A stretch of DNA of 64,000 nucleotides, from contig CAJUAO010000002.1 in NCBI GenBank assembly GCA_910584685.1, positions 62,001 to 126,000 on the forward strand. Direction: 5' to 3'. The stretch's first letter is position 1. Every line of letters starts with the position of its first letter. The position numbers were made by a program, and so were the translations under genes. Shown here one piece after another: positions 17,896 through 26,753 of the stretch. Below the pieces are notes generated by a model that was not told where the DNA came from, did no database searches, and saw nothing but the letters and a program-made list of their open reading frames with translations. Source of the DNA: an uncultured Lachnospiraceae bacterium. GTDB lineage: Bacteria > Bacillota > Clostridia > Lachnospirales > Lachnospiraceae.

Positions 17896-17931
17896 AAGAA
17901 GCCCAACAGTTATTACACTGCTAAACTTCTT
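17896..17931 (-). terminator. probable terminator of the DUF134-NifX gene
   Basis: AAGAAG and CTTCTT arms with an inner CAGT/ACTG stem; on the minus strand the hairpin is followed by a T-run (TTTTTTG). It lies about 95 bases downstream of the DUF134-NifX stop codon. Confidence 0.55.
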
Positions 17932-18025
17932 TTCTTGTCGTGTATTGTCAGTTAATTAACTAACTTCTATTCTACTCACTTAATTTCATACAACTATATT
18001 TCCAAATAACTCCCTCATCTGCTCA

Positions 18026-18811
18026 TCAGCAGCTCCCATTTCCTTCACATCCACGCTTATCCTCTCCGCAGTGATGTCCTTCTTCATGATGATGTCCTTC
18101 CCCATGATGCTCACAACGGACATCTGGATTATATGAAAGATTTCCTGCAAGCAATGCCTCAACCACTTCGTCTGCACTGCCTGACACACCGCCGTAAAGA
18201 CGAATTTCTCTTTCTGCCAGTGCCGTCTGTGCGCCTGCTCCAATCCCTCCACAGATTAACACATCTACTTCCAACTCAGATAACAGCCCCGCCAAGGCTC
18301 CATGCCCGCTTCCCTCTGTATCCACAACCTGTGTGCCTGTAACCCTGTCATCCTGAATCTCATAAACCTTAAACTGGCTTGTATGCCCAAAATGCTGAAA
18401 TACATTTCCGTTTTCATAAGTAACCGCAACCTTCATCATACTATCTTCCTTTCTTTTACCTGCAGCTTTGGCCGCACATTTTGCCCTGCTGCATTTTTTG
18501 CCGCAGCATCTCCACGCAGAGCCGTCACAAAGCGCATAATTTCCACCGGAAATATACAATGTTTTTCCATTTACAATACAGTCCGCAAGCTTTATCCGGG
18601 CCCTTTCATACATTTCCGTAACTGTAGTGCGGGAAATTCCCATCTGCTCCGCGCACTGCTCATGTGTCTTTTTTTCGTAGTCAATCAGACGAACCGCCTC
18701 AAATTCATCCACCGTCATAATAATCTGCTCCATACTGCTTTTTCCCAAGGGAGCAAAGCTGTCATATCGGGGCTCAAAGCAAATTCTTCTGCACCTTACC
18801 GGTCTTGCCAT
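18026..18811 (-). CDS. DUF134 helix-turn-helix fused to NifX/NifB-type cofactor domain
   Basis: A 261-residue two-part protein. Residues 1-95 are a DUF134 module with HTH (EQCAEQMGISRTTVTEMYER) that starts MARPVRCRRI; residues ~135-235 form a dinitrogenase Fe-Mo cofactor type domain (MMKVAVTYENGNVFQHFGHT, then VDVLICGGIGAGAQ). A Cys-rich linker (CCGKKCSRAKCAAK) joins them, and the tail is His/Cys-rich (HHGEGHHHEEGHHC), suitable for metal binding. No nif genes are nearby; a metal or Fe-S sensor is a reasonable inference. GGAGGTAGATAC precedes the ATG. Confidence 0.85.
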   Translation of the reverse strand: MARPVRCRRICFEPRYDSFAPLGKSSMEQIIMTVDEFEAVRLIDYEKKTHEQCAEQMGISRTTVTEMYERARIKLADCIVNGKTLYISGGNYALCDGSAWRCCGKKCSRAKCAAKAAGKRKEDSMMKVAVTYENGNVFQHFGHTSQFKVYEIQDDRVTGTQVVDTEGSGHGALAGLLSELEVDVLICGGIGAGAQTALAEREIRLYGGVSGSADEVVEALLAGNLSYNPDVRCEHHGEGHHHEEGHHCGEDKRGCEGNGSC

Positions 18812-18877
18812 GTATCTACCTCCATTTCCGACATATGACGATAATATAATACCTTAAAAGCACAAAAAAGTCAAGGT

Positions 18878-18933
18878 ACTATTAAATCTACACTATTAAA
18901 CCTACATTATTAAACCTACATTATTAAGCCTAT
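18878..18933. repeat. 14-bp tandem repeat, four copies
   Basis: Four head-to-tail copies of a unit close to ACTATTAAACCTAC (18878, 18892, 18906, 18920), one or two bases different each. It lies in the gap between the DUF134-NifX gene start and the YbaK-like gene end. Confidence 0.8.
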
Positions 18934-19009
18934 TAATAATAACTAAAAAAACAATTCACATAACTGCCTTTTATTCACGCCAAAAACAAAATCTGCCCAA
19001 TCCTCCACA

Positions 19010-19483
19010 TCAAACACCATAGTCTTTACATACATCCACCCAATCCGTAAACTCCGAATACCTCTCCAGCTCCGGAATTGTAAGCTCTATTGCACTGTTT
19101 GAACTGCCGCAGGCAGGAAAAACCGTATCAAAGCGTTTTAAGGATACATCCAAATATACCTTCACGCCTTCATTTACGGCAAAAGGACAAACTCCCCCGA
19201 CTCCATGCCCTACAAATGCTTCCACTTCATCAGCCGAAAGCATTTTTGCTTTTTTTCCAAACCTTGCCTTATATTTTGTATTATCAATTTTTTTATCCCC
19301 CGGAGCAATAATAAGTATAGCCTGCCCTTCCACCATAAAAGAAAGTGTCTTGGCTATTCTCTCAGGCTCACAGTTCAAAGCTGCCGCCGCCAGCTCTACA
19401 GTTGCGCTGGAAACACCAAACTCCCGTATTCTTTCATCCATTCCATATTTTTTAAAATATGCTTTTACTCTTTCTATTGACAT
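19010..19483 (-). CDS. YbaK/ProX-type aminoacyl-tRNA deacylase
   Basis: A 157-residue YbaK-domain protein of the kind that hydrolyses misacylated Cys- or Ala-tRNA(Pro). Typical segments are CEPERIAKTLSFMVEGQAIL, the catalytic lysine in KIDNTKYKARFG, and GGVCPFAVNEGVKVYLD. It is close to tRNA-Pro(CGG) at 19934-20007, which is a fitting neighbour. AAGGAGAAAAA precedes the ATG. The precise substrate is not decided by sequence. Confidence 0.88.
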   Translation of the reverse strand: MSIERVKAYFKKYGMDERIREFGVSSATVELAAAALNCEPERIAKTLSFMVEGQAILIIAPGDKKIDNTKYKARFGKKAKMLSADEVEAFVGHGVGGVCPFAVNEGVKVYLDVSLKRFDTVFPACGSSNSAIELTIPELERYSEFTDWVDVCKDYGV

Positions 19484-19641
19484 TTTTTCTCCTTATCCCA
19501 TATGTAAAAAAATTATCCCCATAAAGGCTGAAAACATTTTTTAATTATATTATTTTATGTAAAAAAGTCAAAAAAACAGGCCTAACCAAGCTTATTACTT
19601 TCATGGATAACTTTCCAATAATATAAAATAAACAGCAGGAA

Positions 19642-19803
19642 TTAACAATCCTTGCTGTTTATATCGCATCTTCCATAATGCCTGCTTTCTGAAACCTGCT
19701 CCTGCTGATTTTCATCAATCTCAACCTTTATTCTGCTGACTCCTGCTTCGGTTTTCTCATCAAGCATTTTTATTATTGCATCTATATCCTGCTCATCTGC
19801 CAT
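19642..19803 (-). CDS. small acidic protein, 53 residues
   Basis: A short gene missed by length cut-offs. ATG at 19801-19803 is preceded by GGAGGGATATAAT, a strong ribosome site. The product is acidic (MADEQDIDAIIKMLDEKTEA) with a Cys/His-bearing end, RHYGRCDINSKDC. It resembles small clostridial proteins ending in a GRCD motif that I recall but cannot name. A hairpin-like AAACAGCAGGA/TCCTTGCTGTTT pair overlaps the stop codon. Function unknown. Confidence 0.6.
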   Translation of the reverse strand: MADEQDIDAIIKMLDEKTEAGVSRIKVEIDENQQEQVSESRHYGRCDINSKDC

Positions 19804-19933
19804 ATTATATCCCTCCTGACCTTAAGCCCCATAAAGATTTGCTGTGAATACATTTATATTTACATTTATGTTTATACTTATGAATATATATTTTTTATGC
19901 GTCCATAGCCTATATGTTTAAAGGCTTTTATAA

Positions 19934-20007
19934 TCGGGGTGACGCGATTCGAACGCGCGACCTCTTAGTCCCGAACCAAGCGCTCTACCAAGCTGAGCCA
20001 CACCCCG
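19934..20007 (-). tRNA. tRNA-Pro (CGG)
   Basis: A 74-nt cloverleaf on the minus strand with acceptor stem CGGGGTG/CACCCCG, D-arm GGCTCAGCTTGGTAGAGC, anticodon loop TTCGGGA (anticodon CGG, reads CCG proline codons) and T-arm with GTTCGAATC. CCA is not encoded. The anticodon stem contains one G-U pair. Confidence 0.93.
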
Positions 20008-20183
20008 AGTAAAGACTACCTTATATATTTTAAACATTTTTTTAATTTAGTCAATACCCTTACTAAAATTTTTTAATCATAATTTTTAATAAGTTTATGC
20101 ATCAAAAAAATCTTATAAATTCAAAATCCATTTCACATTTTATATTTTTTGTCATAAACATAAGGCTGTCCACAAATGAAATT

Positions 20184-22331
20184 TTACATCTGCAAATCCC
20201 CCTCCATACCGTCAAAATTAATAATTTTCTCAATTCCGTTTTTAAGCGCAATTCTTATGTCTCCATATCCTCCCATTCCCTCTTTATCCTCATACACTAT
20301 TTCCTTTACAGGGAAAATTTCATCATCAGTAAAAGCCTCCATGCTTTCCTTTGTTATAACCTGAGATACCATTACATATGGCGAATACTTATATTCCTGC
20401 GCCCTTTCGGTTTTTCCGTATATAACAATAGAATTTAAGCTGTCAGGATTTGTTCCTTTGCTTGTAACCACATCAATATCATTCCAGCCGTCATATATGG
20501 TCATAGCCATTTGCTTTTCTTTTCCTGTATGGTCCCTGCCCTTAAGTATAACAGCTTTCCCATTATCCCTATTAAGCCTTATTACTTCAGTTCCGTTGTC
20601 AGGAAAGCCATAGGAGCCTAAGGTTAATTCCACTGTTCTTCCGAAAAGCCGCAGCTTATCAACCCTTACTATACCCATCGGCACCGGAAAATCCGCCAGA
20701 TTTAGCGCCTGTATCCATGTGCTTTCACGATTTAAATCATAGTCAAAAAACTGACGTCTGTATAATACTCCATTCTTGCTTTTATTCCACAATGTTACGT
20801 TTGTTTTCTCTATATTTCCTGTAGATAAATCCTTAAGAACATACTGCTGAGCTTCAACATAAATATCTTTTTTATCATCCAGTTTACTGCTCTCAGGCTT
20901 ATCCTTTAACTGCCTCCATAGTTGTTTTTCATTGCCGCAGTGATTTGGCGTAGACTCCCACGGATATTTTGTATTATAGCACAGCTTTCCATAGTTCCAT
21001 ATTCCATGATTATCCCCCTTAGCCTTCACAATCTTTCCGCTTCTAAGGATTGTCTCCCCATTATCATTGTGATTTGTAAAGCAAAGCGCAGGTCCGTTTA
21101 GAACGGTTTCCTTTACCTCTCCCGGCTTTAGCTTATCCCATGTTCCGTTATTCTCCTTTTCAGTCCAAAACGGATGATTTTCCGGCAGATTAAGACACAG
21201 AAATGCTTTGCCCATCCAATACACTGATTCTGCACAGGAATACCCCTGTACCAACGGGGTAAACTGACCATAAAAGCCCATGGTTGGCACGGCGTTCCAT
21301 AAAAAATCATCTCTTGTAAAAAACTGCAGCAATGAGCCTGATGCGATACGCCTTGCAAGCCCCGGATTGACAGACGGGCTTTTAAGCATCAAATTACCGT
21401 CAAAAGGACTTGTGGCTGCATTCCTGTACACATTGCTCCTTCCCCACATATTTGTAAAGCCGTCCCTGTCAAAAAAGTCAGGGTATGTCTCCATAAGTCT
21501 GTTTGAATTTTCCTCATATCTCCCTGCAAGATACGGCTCGTTTTCATAGCCGTACCATACGTTCCATATAGGCGCATACACATTAAATGCCCAGCATGAA
21601 TAATAATCAAAGGAATGTCCGTCTCTGTACCAGCCGTCTCCTGCGTAATACGCAAGTATTGCCTGCCCATGCTCTCTCATTAAGGCTTTATCAATTTCGT
21701 AGCCCTCCTTATGAAGAAACGCTAAATCAAGCATATTAAAAAGCCTCCAGTTTTGAGGCACCGTGCTTCTGTTTCCATAGCTGAACAAAAAGTCTGCTAT
21801 TGTATCCTTTTCTTCCTTATTGTATGTATCCCATATTTCTTCCCTGCAGCTGTCAAGACAAATAACAAGGGCGCAGGTCTCTACTGTCTGCTGATATGCG
21901 CGGAACATATCCTTGCTTCCCGTAAGCCTTTGAAGGTCATCATAATGACCCACGCAGCTTAATGTATCAGAAGATTTATCCATAGCTGTACATGCCTTTA
22001 ATATCTGATTTTTATAATAGTCCTTTAGCTTGTAGCCACCTATGGTTATTTCGGGATTAATGTGTATAAGAGGCGCGGCTATAAGCATAGTTCTTGCAAG
22101 CCCCTCAAATCTCTGGGCCATCTGCTCTATAATAAGCTGATTTCCCCCAGAGCTTTTATGAGGATATGTAACGTCATGCTCCTTTCTTGGAACTATAACG
22201 GGAGCGTTAAAATCCTTTATATTTTCAAAAACACCCTTTAACAAATACCTGCCTGCGTCTATCCAATGCTCTCTTGTAAGCCCTGTGTAAGGGCTTAAGC
22301 TGTAATCTAAATTTTTTGGTTCAAATTTCAT
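20184..22331 (-). CDS. DUF2264 domain glycan-degradation protein
   Basis: A 715-residue DUF2264 (PF10022) protein; recent CAZy grouping as GH154 is from memory and unchecked. The N-terminal two thirds look like an (alpha/alpha) barrel: HKSSGGNQLIIEQMAQRFEG, SFDYYSCWAFNVYAPIWNVW and GFTNMWGRSNVYRNAATSPF. No signal peptide, so it acts inside the cell on imported oligosaccharides. The adjacent GH88 gene, 59 nt upstream on the same strand, supports a role with unsaturated uronic-acid oligosaccharides. ATG has AGGCTATT before it. Confidence 0.85.
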   Translation of the reverse strand: MKFEPKNLDYSLSPYTGLTREHWIDAGRYLLKGVFENIKDFNAPVIVPRKEHDVTYPHKSSGGNQLIIEQMAQRFEGLARTMLIAAPLIHINPEITIGGYKLKDYYKNQILKACTAMDKSSDTLSCVGHYDDLQRLTGSKDMFRAYQQTVETCALVICLDSCREEIWDTYNKEEKDTIADFLFSYGNRSTVPQNWRLFNMLDLAFLHKEGYEIDKALMREHGQAILAYYAGDGWYRDGHSFDYYSCWAFNVYAPIWNVWYGYENEPYLAGRYEENSNRLMETYPDFFDRDGFTNMWGRSNVYRNAATSPFDGNLMLKSPSVNPGLARRIASGSLLQFFTRDDFLWNAVPTMGFYGQFTPLVQGYSCAESVYWMGKAFLCLNLPENHPFWTEKENNGTWDKLKPGEVKETVLNGPALCFTNHNDNGETILRSGKIVKAKGDNHGIWNYGKLCYNTKYPWESTPNHCGNEKQLWRQLKDKPESSKLDDKKDIYVEAQQYVLKDLSTGNIEKTNVTLWNKSKNGVLYRRQFFDYDLNRESTWIQALNLADFPVPMGIVRVDKLRLFGRTVELTLGSYGFPDNGTEVIRLNRDNGKAVILKGRDHTGKEKQMAMTIYDGWNDIDVVTSKGTNPDSLNSIVIYGKTERAQEYKYSPYVMVSQVITKESMEAFTDDEIFPVKEIVYEDKEGMGGYGDIRIALKNGIEKIINFDGMEGDLQM

Positions 22332-22390
22332 AATAGCCTCCGTTTCATTTTTTTGCTGCGACAGCCCCTTATATACTTATTTGGAAAAAC

Positions 22391-23512
22391 CTACCATATA
22401 AATAATTCCTGCTCCGTCAGCTTCCATATTGCCTCTATAAAATAATAGTCTCCATATATAATGGCAAACTCATGCTCCTTATCGTTATACGCCGCAGTAC
22501 ATTTTTCCAGTAAATTATCAACGTTTTCATCCCAGCAGCATCTATGCTCCCCAAGAGCCTGCAAAAGCTTGACGGCTGCATTGTAATATTTCTCCTTATC
22601 CGTTCCCTCCACCAGCCTTGAAAGCTCAATAAGTCCACAGGCTGATATGGCGGCGGCGGTGGAATCCTCCCACGGACAATCCTCTGGCTGACAGAAATCC
22701 ACAGGAATAAAGCAGCTTTCGGGAATATGGAACACAAAATAATCCGATACCCTCCTTGCAGTCTCTAAGTATCTTTCCTCCCCCGTATTAATATAGCTTA
22801 ATGTAAAGCCATAAACAGCCCACGCCTGCCCTCTTGTCCATGTGGAGCCTTCCTTCATGCCCTGGCCTCCATGACTTTTTACATATTCTCCCGTTAAGGT
22901 ATTAAATTCTACTATATGATTTACAGAGCCGTCCTCCCTTACAAAATACCTTTCTGCGGTGTCTGCGTGGGCCATGGCAATCTGCTTAAATCTAGGGTCA
23001 TTTGTCTCCCTTGACGCCCAGTACAATAAAGGCAAATTCATCATACAATCTATAATTGCCCAGCCTGCCGTAGAAGCATCCCCATTATCATTCCATGCCC
23101 TTATAAAACGGCCTGCAAGGTTAAAACGGCCCGCAAGATTATTTGCAGCCAGAAGACCTCTGTTTTTAGATTCCTCATTTTTATTTAACCTGTAATTTGC
23201 CACTGCTGTCGGCAGCCACTTAAAGCCGTTATCATGGTCCAGACCCCATGCCGTCATAAGATTCTTGTCAAGCTTTTCCTCATTTATAATTGCATTTTCT
23301 CTGTACAGCTCATTTTTTGTGGCATTGTATAACTGCCACATAATTCCGCCCCAAAATCCATTTGTCCACCAGCATGGATTTTTCTGTGTCCAGTCATCAA
23401 AACGGCCGTCTATTGTAGTGTAGGGAAACTTATCCCTTGTTCTTGACGCCACCTTTTCCATCTTATTTTTGATTTTGTCGGACACCTGATATGCCCATGT
23501 TAATTCGCTCAT
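22391..23512 (-). CDS. unsaturated glucuronyl hydrolase, GH88
   Basis: A 373-residue enzyme removing delta-4,5-unsaturated uronic acids left by polysaccharide lyases. The barrel motifs are NPCWWTNGFWGGIMWQLY, LMTAWGLDHDNGFKW, the aspartate in GWAIIDCMMNLPLLYWA, MKEGSTWTRGQAWAVYGF and CPWEDSTAAAISACGL. ATG at 23512 follows GAGGAGAAAA; an ATG 12 nt further out lacks spacing. Intracellular, since no signal peptide is seen. A six-residue tandem duplication occurs at NLAGRFNLAGRF. It lies between DUF2264 and an AraC regulator that may control it. Confidence 0.9.
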   Translation of the reverse strand: MSELTWAYQVSDKIKNKMEKVASRTRDKFPYTTIDGRFDDWTQKNPCWWTNGFWGGIMWQLYNATKNELYRENAIINEEKLDKNLMTAWGLDHDNGFKWLPTAVANYRLNKNEESKNRGLLAANNLAGRFNLAGRFIRAWNDNGDASTAGWAIIDCMMNLPLLYWASRETNDPRFKQIAMAHADTAERYFVREDGSVNHIVEFNTLTGEYVKSHGGQGMKEGSTWTRGQAWAVYGFTLSYINTGEERYLETARRVSDYFVFHIPESCFIPVDFCQPEDCPWEDSTAAAISACGLIELSRLVEGTDKEKYYNAAVKLLQALGEHRCCWDENVDNLLEKCTAAYNDKEHEFAIIYGDYYFIEAIWKLTEQELFIW

Positions 23513-23606
23513 TTTTCTCCTCATTTCTGCGTGGCTTTATGGACATAAAATGCATCTTGCATAAAATGCATTTTGTTCATTGCGCATTTAGCGCATTTGA
23601 CACTTA

Positions 23607-23638
23607 CAAGCCTGCGGCGCCACACAGACGCAGGCTTG
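23607..23638. other. perfect GC-rich hairpin upstream of GH88
   Basis: CAAGCCTGCG (23607-23616) pairs with CGCAGGCTTG (23629-23638) over a 12-nt loop. No T-run follows on either strand, so it may be an operator or leader structure rather than a terminator. Next to it the AT-rich motif AAATGCGC is repeated in tandem. Confidence 0.5.
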
Positions 23639-23683
23639 CGGATGAAAGCTTTAATTTGCAAGCTTATCCTGCTGTTTTCTTTT

Positions 23684-24478
23684 TTATTTTTTTACGCTGT
23701 ACATTCTTTCCCTGTACAGTCTTGGCGACATTCCTGTCTGCTTTTTAAACTGTCTTGAAAAGTGCATCTCACTTCTGTAGCCGCACATATCCGATATATT
23801 TCCTATAGGTATGGAGGTCTGAAGCAGATAATACTTTGCCTTTTCTACTCTTGCATTTATCACATCCTTTATACAGCTAACATTAAATACACTCTTGTAC
23901 ACATGATGAAAATATGATGCGCTTAAGCTTATTTCACTGCACATATATTCAACTGTCCAATTTAATGAAGGCTCATTATATATCCTCGACCTTAACTCCC
24001 TAAGCTTAAGGTTTATATAATCGTACTTTATCGTATCCTTAGTTTTAGCTATCTGCTGCGCTATAGAATATAAAAGTATATACATATAATGATTCACCAC
24101 ATTTTCATTATATATCCTGTCTGAATACCGTTCCTTAATCGCCATGCTGATAATCCCTGACACGGCTGCTATATCATATAAAAGCACAGGCTTATTGTAT
24201 ATTATTTCAATGCTGTTTAGCATCTCCTCATCATCAGTACAGCCAAAATGTATCCAGTCATTAACATATTCTCCTGTCTCATTATAATAGCTGTATGGTA
24301 CATTCTGCTTAAACAAAACAAATGCTCCCGGTGGCATATTATAAATTTCACCGTTAATATTAAATACTGCCTCAGATTTTGTCACTATAAGCAGATAATC
24401 TCTGCTTCCCTGTGCCTTTCCTATGACAAAGTTCTTAGGATGATGGGTATTGCAGCCTCCTATATCTATCTTTATCAT
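23684..24478 (-). CDS. AraC-family transcription regulator
   Basis: A 264-residue regulator. The N-terminal ~150 residues look like a cupin/AraC-binding domain (YNMPPGAFVLFKQNVPYSYY), which would bind a sugar. The C-terminal ~100 residues carry two HTH motifs, YMCSEISLSASYFHHVYKS and GNISDMCGYRSEMHFSRQFK, ending in the family's TGMSPRLYRERM. GGAGCC precedes the ATG. It is divergent from the carbohydrate-binding-like gene at 24765 and just upstream of GH88-DUF2264 on the same strand, so it probably controls both. Confidence 0.9.
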   Translation of the reverse strand: MIKIDIGGCNTHHPKNFVIGKAQGSRDYLLIVTKSEAVFNINGEIYNMPPGAFVLFKQNVPYSYYNETGEYVNDWIHFGCTDDEEMLNSIEIIYNKPVLLYDIAAVSGIISMAIKERYSDRIYNENVVNHYMYILLYSIAQQIAKTKDTIKYDYINLKLRELRSRIYNEPSLNWTVEYMCSEISLSASYFHHVYKSVFNVSCIKDVINARVEKAKYYLLQTSIPIGNISDMCGYRSEMHFSRQFKKQTGMSPRLYRERMYSVKK

Positions 24479-24621
24479 ATTTTAAGGCTCCTTTCCATTT
24501 TATTCATTGTAGCAGACACATATGGTTTATTCAATGATTTATGCTGTTAATACTTATCATATTCTGCTTTTTTAATCTGAAATTATAGACATTAAAATGC
24601 GATTGTGCTACCATTCCAATA

Positions 24622-24638
24622 TAGGTTAAATCAACCTA
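24622..24638. promoter_or_regulatory. inverted repeat in the AraC/CBM-like divergent gap
   Basis: TAGGTT-AAATC-AACCTA, six-base arms round five bases, halfway between two divergent starts. It is a candidate operator for the AraC protein or a LacI-type regulator. Confidence 0.45.
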
Positions 24639-24691
24639 AAATATAGAAATAAATAATTAAACAAATATGCAGCAATCTTGTTTGCTGTAGA

Positions 24692-24748
24692 CTTGTTTAT
24701 TATAAACTCGTTTGTTATAAATTTATTTATTATAAATTTATTTATATG
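24692..24748. repeat. 15-bp AT-rich tandem repeat
   Basis: About 3.7 copies of a 15-base unit, close to TTTATTTATTATAAA, at 24692, 24707, 24722 and 24737. It sits just upstream of the ribosome site of the carbohydrate-binding-like gene and would be translated as a low-complexity N-terminus if the outer start were used, which I reject. Confidence 0.75.
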
Positions 24749-24764
24749 TGCTGGAGGTATCTTT

Positions 24765-25565
24765 ATGAATTTACAAACCGGAAATAACATTACTATTGCC
24801 ATTACAGACGGCAATAACAGAATTTTATCTGAAAAATCAGGAACCGGTGAGGTCAACTTAGTTTATGACGGAATATATAAAGAGGGAGATAAAATTATTG
24901 TTAAGGTCCCTGAAAAAAATACCTTTTATAATATTAAATTAGATGATGCCGTTGATAAATGCCTTTTATTTGTTACAGACGATATTATATATACTATTCC
25001 TTTTGGAGAAAAGAGAATTAATATTTCCCCAAAGGCTTATGCCGGAAACAGGCATGTATTAAATGTAAGAAAGGCTTATGACTTCGAGCCCCGCCAATAC
25101 AGAAACCTTGCCCTTAACACCTTCGACTTCCATGGCAATACCGCATGCTATCCCCATGCATCGGCTAATGTGGAAACCAGAGGAGAATCTGTATTTGCGG
25201 CGCTAAATGCCATTGACGGCTGTACCGTATCCCACTCCCACGGAGAATGGCCATTCCAGTCATGGGGAATAAATCAAAACCCTGACGCCGTCTTTAAGCT
25301 TGAATTTGGCAGAAGCATTACAACAGATAAAATAATATTGTATACACGAGCCGACTATCCTCACGATAACTGGTGGAAAAATATTACGATAAACTTTTCT
25401 GACGGCAGCAGCATAAATTCTGACCTGATAAAAACGGGAGACGCACAGATAATAGCCTTTGAAAAGCGTAAAATCCGGTGGCTTACACTTTCAAGACTTA
25501 TTAAATCTGACGAACAGTCGCCTTTTCCGGCGCTTACACAAATTGAAGTATATGGCGCAGAATAA
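24765..25565 (+). CDS. intracellular carbohydrate-binding-like protein (F5/8 type C-like)
   Basis: A 266-residue protein starting at the ATG with GGAGG upstream. The C-terminal ~150 residues (from RNLALNTFDFHGN) look like a discoidin/F5-8 type C beta-sandwich, with FAALNAIDGCTVSHSHGEW, PDAVFKLEFGR, IILYTRADYPHDNWWKNITI and a final LTQIEVYGAE strand. No signal peptide, no catalytic motif. It may bind oligosaccharides in the pectin locus or be part of an unrecognised enzyme. It faces the AraC regulator. Confidence 0.65.
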   Translation: MNLQTGNNITIAITDGNNRILSEKSGTGEVNLVYDGIYKEGDKIIVKVPEKNTFYNIKLDDAVDKCLLFVTDDIIYTIPFGEKRINISPKAYAGNRHVLNVRKAYDFEPRQYRNLALNTFDFHGNTACYPHASANVETRGESVFAALNAIDGCTVSHSHGEWPFQSWGINQNPDAVFKLEFGRSITTDKIILYTRADYPHDNWWKNITINFSDGSSINSDLIKTGDAQIIAFEKRKIRWLTLSRLIKSDEQSPFPALTQIEVYGAE

Positions 25566-25588
25566 ATTTCCTATACAGATTAACAGCA

Positions 25589-25618
25589 GATGAGGCTTAT
25601 ATTATTATAAGCCCCATC
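25589..25618. terminator. bidirectional terminator after the carbohydrate-binding gene
   Basis: GATG-A-GGCTTATA (25589-25601), TTAT loop, TATAAGCC-C-CATC (25606-25618). It is placed between convergent stops at 25565 (+) and 25623 (-). Confidence 0.7.
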
Positions 25619-25622
25619 CGTT

Positions 25623-26522
25623 TCAGCTATTTATCTTCTCTATAAATTCATCTATGGTTTCAGCCCTTGCTGAAAGCTTAACCCATTTGTTTAAAATATT
25701 TATATCCTTCTGTTCTGATATTTTCTGCTTTAAAAAATCCGGTATACTGCCTATTTCCTCCAAAAGCTCAATGATTGACTCTGCTTTACCCTCGGCTATG
25801 CCTTCAATCCGGCTTTCCCTCTTTTCAAGCTCCATTACCTCCCACATCCGCATATACTTCACTCCAATCACTGAATTATTTTTAATTTCCTCCACACCAT
25901 GATGAAGTCTTTCCAGCCGTGAGTCAGTTACGTTCTCATAGCTGCTTTGCTTTATGTATAAAAGCAGTCTTTTTAATTCATCGCTTCCCCCGGCTTCACC
26001 GTCAGTGTAGAGAAATATTTTTCTTATACCGTCATTATAATCTATCTCCGGAATTTCTTCCACTATATTTTTTACATGATATATCATCCTGTTTCCTCCA
26101 AAGGGGTCAAAGGGAAGTATCCATATGGTAATCAGCTCCGGCAGCTTATCATAATCAATGCCGCTTCCAAGAAGCTTTATGTCGGTAACTGCCTGATAAT
26201 AACGGCTCCGTTTGGGAAGATAAAATGATTTTCTTGTGTTTGGCTCAATATCATATACCCTTATTATTTCCGATGCTTCCTTTTCACCAGCTTTTTCTGT
26301 TATTGAAACATCCATACATATTCCATGTCTGTCAGTATCTATTCCGTTAATGGTTTTCTGGGGCTCAATAATAAGCCGCTTGGGGGTTATTCCTAAGGCC
26401 CGCTCTAATATAAGTCCTATAACAAGCTCAGCCGTTTCCCTGTTGAGCATTGCCTCTGTAAACAGGAAGTCATCAATGAGGCTTAACTCCCGTATTGGTT
26501 TTCTGTTCTGGGTTTTATACAT
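25623..26522 (-). CDS. Rpn-family (PDDEXK_2) putative nuclease
   Basis: A 299-residue protein of the PD-(D/E)XK recombination-promoting nuclease group. The N-terminus RELSLIDDFLFTEAMLNRET and the core DVSITEKAGEKEASEIIRVYDIEPN (shown in part: IIRVYDIEPN) with LPKRSRYYQAVTDI are typical of the family, and the C-terminus has a Glu-rich segment IEGIAEGKAESIIELLEEIG. GGAGATTAC precedes the ATG. These genes are frequent single-copy passengers in Lachnospiraceae; action on DNA in recombination is known only for a few. Confidence 0.85.
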   Translation of the reverse strand: MYKTQNRKPIRELSLIDDFLFTEAMLNRETAELVIGLILERALGITPKRLIIEPQKTINGIDTDRHGICMDVSITEKAGEKEASEIIRVYDIEPNTRKSFYLPKRSRYYQAVTDIKLLGSGIDYDKLPELITIWILPFDPFGGNRMIYHVKNIVEEIPEIDYNDGIRKIFLYTDGEAGGSDELKRLLLYIKQSSYENVTDSRLERLHHGVEEIKNNSVIGVKYMRMWEVMELEKRESRIEGIAEGKAESIIELLEEIGSIPDFLKQKISEQKDINILNKWVKLSARAETIDEFIEKINS

Positions 26523-26753
26523 GTAATCTCCTTTTTAGTTTTAAAATTTTTTGGTAATTAAATCTTTTTTGAAATAAATAAGAAATAATAAAAGAACAGA
26601 CATTAAGAAACAAAAGACTTATTTCCTGATTGATGTTTAAAAATATAATATCATTGATTCGGTGTTTATGCAATATGATTTGAATTTTAATTTGATTGTT
26701 TTAATTTGATGGAATTTTATGATTGAATTTTACAATTTTATTTTTTTTAAATA

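Noticed and set aside
17986..18252. 88-codon minus-strand frame over the end of the DUF134-NifX gene
   Set aside because: It lies in another frame of a well-supported gene, and has no ribosome site or recognisable domain.
18878..18933. Possible CRISPR array
   Set aside because: Units are 14 bases with no spacers between them, so a simple tandem repeat. No cas genes in the window.
24678..24764. Longer N-terminus of the carbohydrate-binding-like protein
   Set aside because: It is translated from AT-rich tandem repeats and lacks a ribosome site; GGAGG precedes the ATG at 24765.
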